From Persephonella sp. IF05-L8 (GTDB lineage: Bacteria; Aquificota; Aquificia; Aquificales; Hydrogenothermaceae), in assembly GCF_000703045.1 (NCBI RefSeq), contig NZ_JNLJ01000001.1, positions 521,001 through 585,000 of the forward strand: a DNA stretch of 64,000 nucleotides. Direction: 5' to 3'. A model generated the notes under the pieces. It searched no databases and was not told the origin of the DNA. It saw only the letters and a list, made by a program, of their open reading frames with translations. Shown here one piece after another: positions 55,988-64,000 of this stretch. The position numbers were made by a program, and so were the translations under genes. Position 1 is the stretch's first letter; every line of letters begins with the position of its first letter.

Positions 55988-56620
55988 ATGGAAGAGTTAA
56001 CAAAAGAACAGATTGAACAGATGATAAAGGAAGGAAAATCACTTAAGGATATGGATTTTTCTTTTGCAGAGTTAGATGGAATTGATTTTTCAGGACAGGA
56101 TTTATCTGGAGCAACATTTACAGGAGCAGAAATTAGAAATGCAAATTTTGAAGGAGCCAATCTTGAAGGGGCTTTTATTGCTGATGCTGATTTTTCAGGT
56201 TCAAACTTTAAAAATGCCAATCTCTCAAGGGCAGTTTTGCAAAGGGTAAATCTAAGGGATACAAATTTTACAAACGCAAATCTTTACAAGGCCCAAATCC
56301 TTGTATGTGATGCAACAAATGCAGACTTTACAGGTGCCGATATGAGGGAAACCAGACTGGAAAAAACCAGATTTAGAAAAGCAAAAATGGACAGGGCTGA
56401 TATTTCATACTCAAATATGCGTTCAACAGATTTTGAAGGAGCAACATTTATAAAAACCAAGTTCAGTTACAGTGATTTAAGGAAAGCCAAAATCCAAAAA
56501 ACATGGTTTGAGGATGTTGAGGCAGAACAAGTTATGGTTTACGGTAAAAAACCATGGTCAGAAGGTAGCAAGGCTAAACTTGATGTAGAAGAAATCAAAG
56601 CTCCAAACTGGGACGACTAA
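55988..56620 (+). CDS. Pentapeptide-repeat protein
   Basis: About 210 aa. After a short helical leader, roughly residues 25-185 are continuous pentapeptide repeats of A(D/N)LxX type (for example FTGAEIRNANFEGANLEGAF), folding as a right-handed beta-helix. Some members mimic DNA and inhibit gyrase; no specific motif tells which role applies. ATG 55988 was chosen (GGAGG upstream). It precedes the rhodanese gene by 15 bases. Confidence 0.85.
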   Translation: MEELTKEQIEQMIKEGKSLKDMDFSFAELDGIDFSGQDLSGATFTGAEIRNANFEGANLEGAFIADADFSGSNFKNANLSRAVLQRVNLRDTNFTNANLYKAQILVCDATNADFTGADMRETRLEKTRFRKAKMDRADISYSNMRSTDFEGATFIKTKFSYSDLRKAKIQKTWFEDVEAEQVMVYGKKPWSEGSKAKLDVEEIKAPNWDD

Positions 56621-56635
56621 TCTCTGGAGGAAAAT

Positions 56636-57046
56636 ATGAAAAAGGTATCTCTATCTAATATTGCATTTGTTGTTGTTATCGCAGCTGGTTTTCTGTATTA
56701 CCTTTATCTAAAGGGATATATATTTGCAAATTTTGAGAATTTAGAGCCAAAAGAGGCCTATCAGCTTCTGCAAAAGGAAAAAGGTAAAATTGTGCTATTA
56801 GATGTTAGAAATCCTGAAGAAATCAAGACAGATGGGAAAATTCCCGGTTCAATTTTAATCCCACTGGGCACCCTTGCCCAGAATATAGATAAGTTAGACA
56901 AAAACAAAAAAATAATGGTTTATTGCCATTCAGGAATGAGAAGTGTTTCAGCTGCAAGACTATTATCATCTGTTGGTTTTAAAGTTCTGAATATAAAGGG
57001 AGGCATTCTAAGCTGGAAATCTGAAGGCCTCCCTGTAGAAAAATAA
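56636..57046 (+). CDS. Membrane-anchored rhodanese-domain protein
   Basis: A 136 aa protein with an N-terminal membrane helix (about residues 9-26) and a single rhodanese domain facing the periplasm. The active loop is CHSGMRS with the catalytic cysteine at 97; LLDVRNPEEIK and IPGSILIPLG are conserved. It transfers sulfane sulfur, consistent with sulfur metabolism in such hosts; acceptor unknown. Same operon as the pentapeptide protein. Confidence 0.9.
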   Translation: MKKVSLSNIAFVVVIAAGFLYYLYLKGYIFANFENLEPKEAYQLLQKEKGKIVLLDVRNPEEIKTDGKIPGSILIPLGTLAQNIDKLDKNKKIMVYCHSGMRSVSAARLLSSVGFKVLNIKGGILSWKSEGLPVEK

Positions 57047-59173
57047 CTACCAGTTTTTAACCCTAATTGAGTTTGCAATCACAAAAGCACTGGATAAAAC
57101 CATCGCCAGTGCAGCAAAAATAGGACTGAGCTTGCCTGAAACAGCCAGTCCTATTCCTATTATGTTGTAGATAAAAGCCCAGAACATATTCGTATAAATT
57201 ACTTTCCTGACCTTTTTAGCAAGGAGAATGGAAAGAGGCACTTTCCTGAGGTCATCACTGAGCAGGCTTATATTTGCACTTTCCCTTGTTAAGTCTGTTC
57301 CACAGCCCATTGCTATCCCTATATCTGCCTGAGTTAGAGCAGGAGCGTCATTAATTCCGTCTCCAACCATTGCAACTGTTCTACCTTTTGATTTTTCTTC
57401 CTGAATAGCCTTTAGTTTGTCCTCAGGCATAAGCCCAGCTTTTATATTCTCTATTCCTAATTTTTCCTTTAAAACCTTTGCAAAATAAGGGGTATCTCCT
57501 GTTAAAACACCTACATTTATTTTAAGTTTCTTGAGAACCTGGATAACTTTTGGAGCTTCCTTTCTAATTTTCTGGGCAAATGTTATCACCCCTACAACTT
57601 TTTCATCTGTAGCTATAAAAACAACTATTTCCCCATTTTTCTCTGCCTCTTTTTCCACCTGAGCAAGTTCTTCAGGAATATTTAAACCAAGCTTTTCCAT
57701 ATAGGCTTTGCTTCCTATGTAGAGATGAACTCCATCAACTACTCCTTCCACACCAAATCCAAAATGAACCCTGAAATCCTCAACTTTACAATCAGAAACA
57801 AGTCCTTTTTGAGCGCAGTATGAAACAAAACTTTTCGCAAGAGGATGTTCAGAATTTCTTTCAATACAGCAGGCCAGCTTTACAATATTTTCATCTAAAG
57901 CCTTTACATAAGAAACAACCATGCTCCTTTCTGTAATTGTCCCTGTTTTATCAAAAAATACTGTTTTTACTGTGGAAAGTTTTTCAAGTATATCTGCACC
58001 TTTTATAATAATTCCTTCCCTCATGGCTTCGCTCAGACCTATCCATAAGGCAAGGGGTGCACCGATACTAAATGCACATGGACAGGAAATCAGCAGAACA
58101 GACATAAACACAATTAATGCCTTTTCAAATCCTTCATGCAGATACCAGTAAATCCCTGCAGCAGTTGCAATTGTTACGATAACAGGCAAAAAGTAATAAG
58201 CAATAGTATCTGCAATTCTGTTGATAGGGGCTTTTGTTGCCCTGATTTCTTTCATTATTTGGATAAATCTGTTTAATGTCCAGTCTTCTGCTGGTTTATT
58301 TACTTTAATCTTGAATGAACCATCTATATTTGTCGTTCCTGTATAAAGCTCATCTCCTACCTTTTTGAAGACCGGCTTGGTTTCACCGGTTAAAAGGGCT
58401 TCATCAACATGCCCTTGACCTTCTATCACAATACCATCAGCAGGAATTTTCTCCCCGGGAACAATTTTTACAATATCCCCGACCTTTATTTCATCTCTGT
58501 TGATTTCTATTTCCTGCCCATCTCTAATCACAACTGCCTTTTCTGGTGAAAGTTTTAAAAGTTCTTTCATAAAGTTTGATGCCTTTGCTCTTGAGGATGT
58601 TTCAATATATCTTCCAAAAGTCATAAGAACCAATATCATAGTAGCTGTTTCAAAATAGATAGTATGTTTGTTAGTAAAAACAGAATAAACCGAAAGAAAA
58701 TAAGCAGAAAAAGAACCCAGAACAATTAATGTGTCTGTATTTAGATTAATTCTCCCTCCGGAAAAGGCATTCCGTAGAATAGGAATTCCAAGAAGGAGCA
58801 TAACAGGAGTTGCCAGTATAAGAATTACATATTTTATAAATCCAACAAATGCCTGAGCCTCAGGATCATCAGGGGTTAGGTGGGCTCCATACATATATGT
58901 AGAAAGCATAAAAACAAGCATTGCAAAGAAATAACCAAATCCAAACTTTCCAAGAAATGCAACAGCTGTGCTTTCTTCCCCTCTCATTCCGGTTGTTTTA
59001 TAAATTAGATAGCACCCAAAACAGCAAAAATCCCTATACTCTCCATCAACTTTATAAGTAACAGGTTTCCCTGTTATAGGTATGCCACATTGATAACACT
59101 CTTTTGCTTCATGAATTGGTGTTGTACATTCACATTCAAATGTGATTTTTGGTGATTTATCTTCTTTTGCCAT
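57047..59173 (-). CDS. Copper-type P-type ATPase (CcoI/FixI-like)
   Basis: A 708 aa P1B-ATPase. The N-terminal part has a cysteine-rich metal-binding domain (CYQCGIPITGKPV ... CCFGC). Eight membrane helices follow. The transport motif CPC lies near 363-366 (ISCPCAFSIG), the phosphorylation site is DKTGT near 406 and the hinge is GDGINDAP. The N-terminal domain and CPC context resemble the FixI/CcoI type that supplies copper to heme-copper oxidases; a link to the operon at 2555 is speculative. Convergent with the rhodanese gene, with no gap. Confidence 0.88.
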   Translation of the reverse strand: MAKEDKSPKITFECECTTPIHEAKECYQCGIPITGKPVTYKVDGEYRDFCCFGCYLIYKTTGMRGEESTAVAFLGKFGFGYFFAMLVFMLSTYMYGAHLTPDDPEAQAFVGFIKYVILILATPVMLLLGIPILRNAFSGGRINLNTDTLIVLGSFSAYFLSVYSVFTNKHTIYFETATMILVLMTFGRYIETSSRAKASNFMKELLKLSPEKAVVIRDGQEIEINRDEIKVGDIVKIVPGEKIPADGIVIEGQGHVDEALLTGETKPVFKKVGDELYTGTTNIDGSFKIKVNKPAEDWTLNRFIQIMKEIRATKAPINRIADTIAYYFLPVIVTIATAAGIYWYLHEGFEKALIVFMSVLLISCPCAFSIGAPLALWIGLSEAMREGIIIKGADILEKLSTVKTVFFDKTGTITERSMVVSYVKALDENIVKLACCIERNSEHPLAKSFVSYCAQKGLVSDCKVEDFRVHFGFGVEGVVDGVHLYIGSKAYMEKLGLNIPEELAQVEKEAEKNGEIVVFIATDEKVVGVITFAQKIRKEAPKVIQVLKKLKINVGVLTGDTPYFAKVLKEKLGIENIKAGLMPEDKLKAIQEEKSKGRTVAMVGDGINDAPALTQADIGIAMGCGTDLTRESANISLLSDDLRKVPLSILLAKKVRKVIYTNMFWAFIYNIIGIGLAVSGKLSPIFAALAMVLSSAFVIANSIRVKNW

Positions 59174-59250
59174 CTGTCCTCTCTAAAGTACAAATTTGGG
59201 GTCTAACTTATGCAAATATCAGTTAGAAATCAATTATATCAAAGTTATAT

Positions 59251-60564
59251 ATGGTTAAATATTTATTTATGAAAAAGCAGATAATAAAAATAGCAATACC
59301 TGCAGCAATTCATAATTTAATAGACACCCTTCAGCTCCTTGTTGATATATTTATGGTCGGAAAACTTTCCCCTGCAGCCGTTGCTGCTGTAGGTTTGTCA
59401 GGCCAGCTTATAGTTTTAATCTACTCTTTTATATCCGTTTTTTATGTAGGTATAAATGCAATTGCTTCCAGATACTACGGAGCAAAAGATTTAAAAAACT
59501 TCAAAAGGGTATCTTTTAATGCCGGAGTATTTGCTTTAGTAAGCTCCTTGCCAATAACATTTTTGACACTAATCTGGAACACACAATTTTTTCAAATTAT
59601 GGGAACTTCCCAAAAGGTTCAGATTTTAGGAAAGGAGTATCTGGATATTTTATCTTTCTCTATTCCTGCACTTTTTATAGGTGCTGTTTTATATAGCACT
59701 CTGGCAGCTTCAGGGGATACAAAAACGCCGCTGAAAATAGCTATTTTCTCAAATATTATTAATGTGGTTTTGAATTACTGCCTGATTTTTGGAAATTGTG
59801 GATTTCCAGCATTAGAGGTTAAAGGTGCTGCTCTTGCGTCTACGATAAGTTATATATTAGAAGTTTTGATTTATTTAATAGTTGTTTTAAAAAGAAACCA
59901 GATAAAAATAGAATTTTCAAAAGAGATTAATAAAAAGGTTTTAAAAATAGGAATTCCTGCAGGTATAGAAAAATTTATTTCTTTTGGTTCATTTTTGGTT
60001 TTTGTAAAAATTATTGCAGCTTATGGAACAGCCGTTTTGGCAGGATATCAGATAGGGCTCAGGATTGAGAGTATTGCATTCATGCCAGGAATTGGATTTT
60101 CCACAGCTGCAATGGTTCTGGTAGGTCAGTATATTGGAGCCAAAAAAGTTCATTTAGCAGAAAAAAGTGCAACAGAAACCCTTAAAATAGCAGCAATATT
60201 TATGGGGCTTGTTGGGATTTTTATGGTAATTTTTGCTGAAGATTTAATGAAAATCTTTACTTCTGATAAAGATACTATCCAGTATGGAGCAATATATCTA
60301 AAAATAGTAGGTATTTCACAGGTTCCTTTAGCAGTAGATTTTGTGTTAAACGGAGCATTAAAAGGAGCTGGAGCTACCAAATTACTAATGATTTTTAATA
60401 ATCTGTCTTTCTGGCTATTTAGAATAATACCTTCTTTTATTGTATATAAAATTGGTTTTGGAATAGAAATTATTTACTTAATAATGATTGGAGAAACTTT
60501 TATAAAAGGATTTTTATTGTGGATTATCTTCAAGAAAGGAAGTTGGAAGGAAATAAAAATTTAA
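59251..60564 (+). CDS. MATE-family multidrug/Na+ antiporter
   Basis: A 437 aa protein with 12 helices; conserved VDIFMVGKLSPAAVAAVGLS near residues 30-49, internal two-fold repeat and PGIGFSTAAMVLVGQYIGAK in the second half. Exports cationic compounds by Na+ or H+ antiport. Start may be ATG 59251 or ATG 59269; neither has a good ribosome site. Its stop is one base from the 3' end of convergent 5S rRNA. Confidence 0.88.
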   Translation: MVKYLFMKKQIIKIAIPAAIHNLIDTLQLLVDIFMVGKLSPAAVAAVGLSGQLIVLIYSFISVFYVGINAIASRYYGAKDLKNFKRVSFNAGVFALVSSLPITFLTLIWNTQFFQIMGTSQKVQILGKEYLDILSFSIPALFIGAVLYSTLAASGDTKTPLKIAIFSNIINVVLNYCLIFGNCGFPALEVKGAALASTISYILEVLIYLIVVLKRNQIKIEFSKEINKKVLKIGIPAGIEKFISFGSFLVFVKIIAAYGTAVLAGYQIGLRIESIAFMPGIGFSTAAMVLVGQYIGAKKVHLAEKSATETLKIAAIFMGLVGIFMVIFAEDLMKIFTSDKDTIQYGAIYLKIVGISQVPLAVDFVLNGALKGAGATKLLMIFNNLSFWLFRIIPSFIVYKIGFGIEIIYLIMIGETFIKGFLLWIIFKKGSWKEIKI

Positions 60565-60565
60565 G

Positions 60566-60683
60566 ACCCGGCACCGACCAACTTTCCCGACCGCTCTCGC
60601 GGCCAGTATCATAGGCGCTGGGGAGCTTAACTGCCGGGTTCGGAATGGGACCGGGTGTTGCCTCCCCGCTATGGGCACCGGGC
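60566..60683 (-). rRNA. 5S ribosomal RNA
   Basis: 118 bases read on the minus strand. The terminal helix pairs GCCCGGTGCC with GGTGCCGGGT. The conserved CCCATTCCGAACCCGG block and the TAAGCTCCCCAGCGCC segment identify 5S. GC-rich like the 23S. It sits about 50 bases downstream of the 23S gene in the same operon. Confidence 0.95.
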
Positions 60684-60686
60684 AAC

Positions 60687-63755
<3,069 letters not shown>

Positions 63756-63814
63756 GTAGCCGCTTCGCGTCTAATGGCTCTTCCGCCTATTGGCGATAGT
63801 GCCATGTAGCCTAA

Positions 63815-63887
63815 TGGAGACGAGGGGATTCGAACCCCTGACCTTCTGCGTGCAAAGCAGATGCTCTCCCAGCTGAGCTACGTCCCC
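63815..63887 (-). tRNA. tRNA-Ala (TGC)
   Basis: Acceptor GGGGACG / CGTCTCC, anticodon loop TTTGCAC giving TGC, T-arm GGGGTTCGAATCCCC. The 3' CCA is not encoded. It lies in the 16S-23S spacer, between tRNA-Ile and 23S. Confidence 0.95.
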
Positions 63888-63898
63888 ATTTTGCTTAA

Positions 63899-63972
63899 TG
63901 GGCCTTGGTGGACTCGAACCACCGACCTCACCCTTATCAGGGGTACGCTCTAACCGTCTGAGCTAAAGGCCC
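63899..63972 (-). tRNA. tRNA-Ile (GAT)
   Basis: Acceptor GGGCCTT / AAGGCCC, anticodon loop CTGATAA giving GAT, T-arm GGTGGTTCGAGTCCACC. CCA is not encoded. First tRNA of the rRNA-operon spacer; the 16S gene lies beyond the right edge. Bases 63973-64000 hold the start of that spacer only. Confidence 0.95.
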
Positions 63973-64000
63973 TTAGCATTAGAGTAAGGGAGCTGGGAGC

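Overview
The window is a low-GC (roughly a third G+C by eye) bacterial chromosome segment carrying a very GC-rich rRNA operon, a contrast typical of thermophiles. Outer-membrane assembly genes (BamA/TamA, OmpH), Tat export, type IV pili and an RNase P RNA whose P18 hairpin is absent point to Aquificota, most likely the Hydrogenothermaceae (Persephonella/Sulfurihydrogenibium-like). The taxon is an inference from gene content, not from a database search.

Layout. 1-2.4 kb: yifB and uppP. 2.4-5.4 kb: a three-gene membrane operon for an unusual heme-copper oxidase superfamily enzyme, preceded by an Fnr/Dnr-type box. It lacks the CuA ligands, one CuB histidine and the active-site tyrosine, so it looks more like a nitric-oxide-reductase-type enzyme than an O2 reductase. 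5.4-8.9 kb: tRNA-Ser(GCT), membrane proteins, comF and thiD. 9-12.6 kb: BamA/TamA-like protein, tatB, tatC. 12.7-18.6 kb: flavoprotein, Fur-family regulator, mobA, then a TonB receptor / small periplasmic protein / GGDEF-EAL module. 18.6-23.5 kb: 2-hydroxyacid dehydrogenase, PP2C phosphatase, GH114 lipoprotein, birA and a glutamine amidotransferase.

At 23.52-23.89 kb lie 14 exact DnaA boxes (TGTGGATAA/TTATCCACA) with helical phasing in an otherwise AT-rich gap. This is a strong oriC candidate, with no dnaA gene nearby in the window. 23.9-31.4 kb is a type I restriction-modification island (hsdM, hsdS, hsdR and a short M48-type metallopeptidase) carrying a vapBC module and a second toxin-antitoxin pair whose PIN toxin is frameshifted.

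31.4-47.5 kb is mostly housekeeping: folK, L,D-transpeptidase, kdsC, alaS, an RlmN-like radical SAM enzyme, SAM hydrolase, ompH, rnpB, trmD, hsp20, lon, a histidine phosphatase and ispD. It also holds a possible small RNA or attenuator ahead of kdsC and an overlapping pair of uncharacterised genes. 47.6-55.8 kb is a type IV pilus locus: PilY1, four minor pilin or pseudopilin genes on the plus strand, and two pilins on the minus strand. The major pilin has a sigma-54 promoter with upstream TTGTCAG sites resembling PilR sites. 56-60.6 kb: pentapeptide protein, rhodanese, copper-type P-ATPase and a MATE transporter. 60.57 kb to the end is the 3' part of an rRNA operon on the minus strand, reading tRNA-Ile, tRNA-Ala, 23S, 5S; the 16S lies outside the window. 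No IS element, prophage or CRISPR array was seen.
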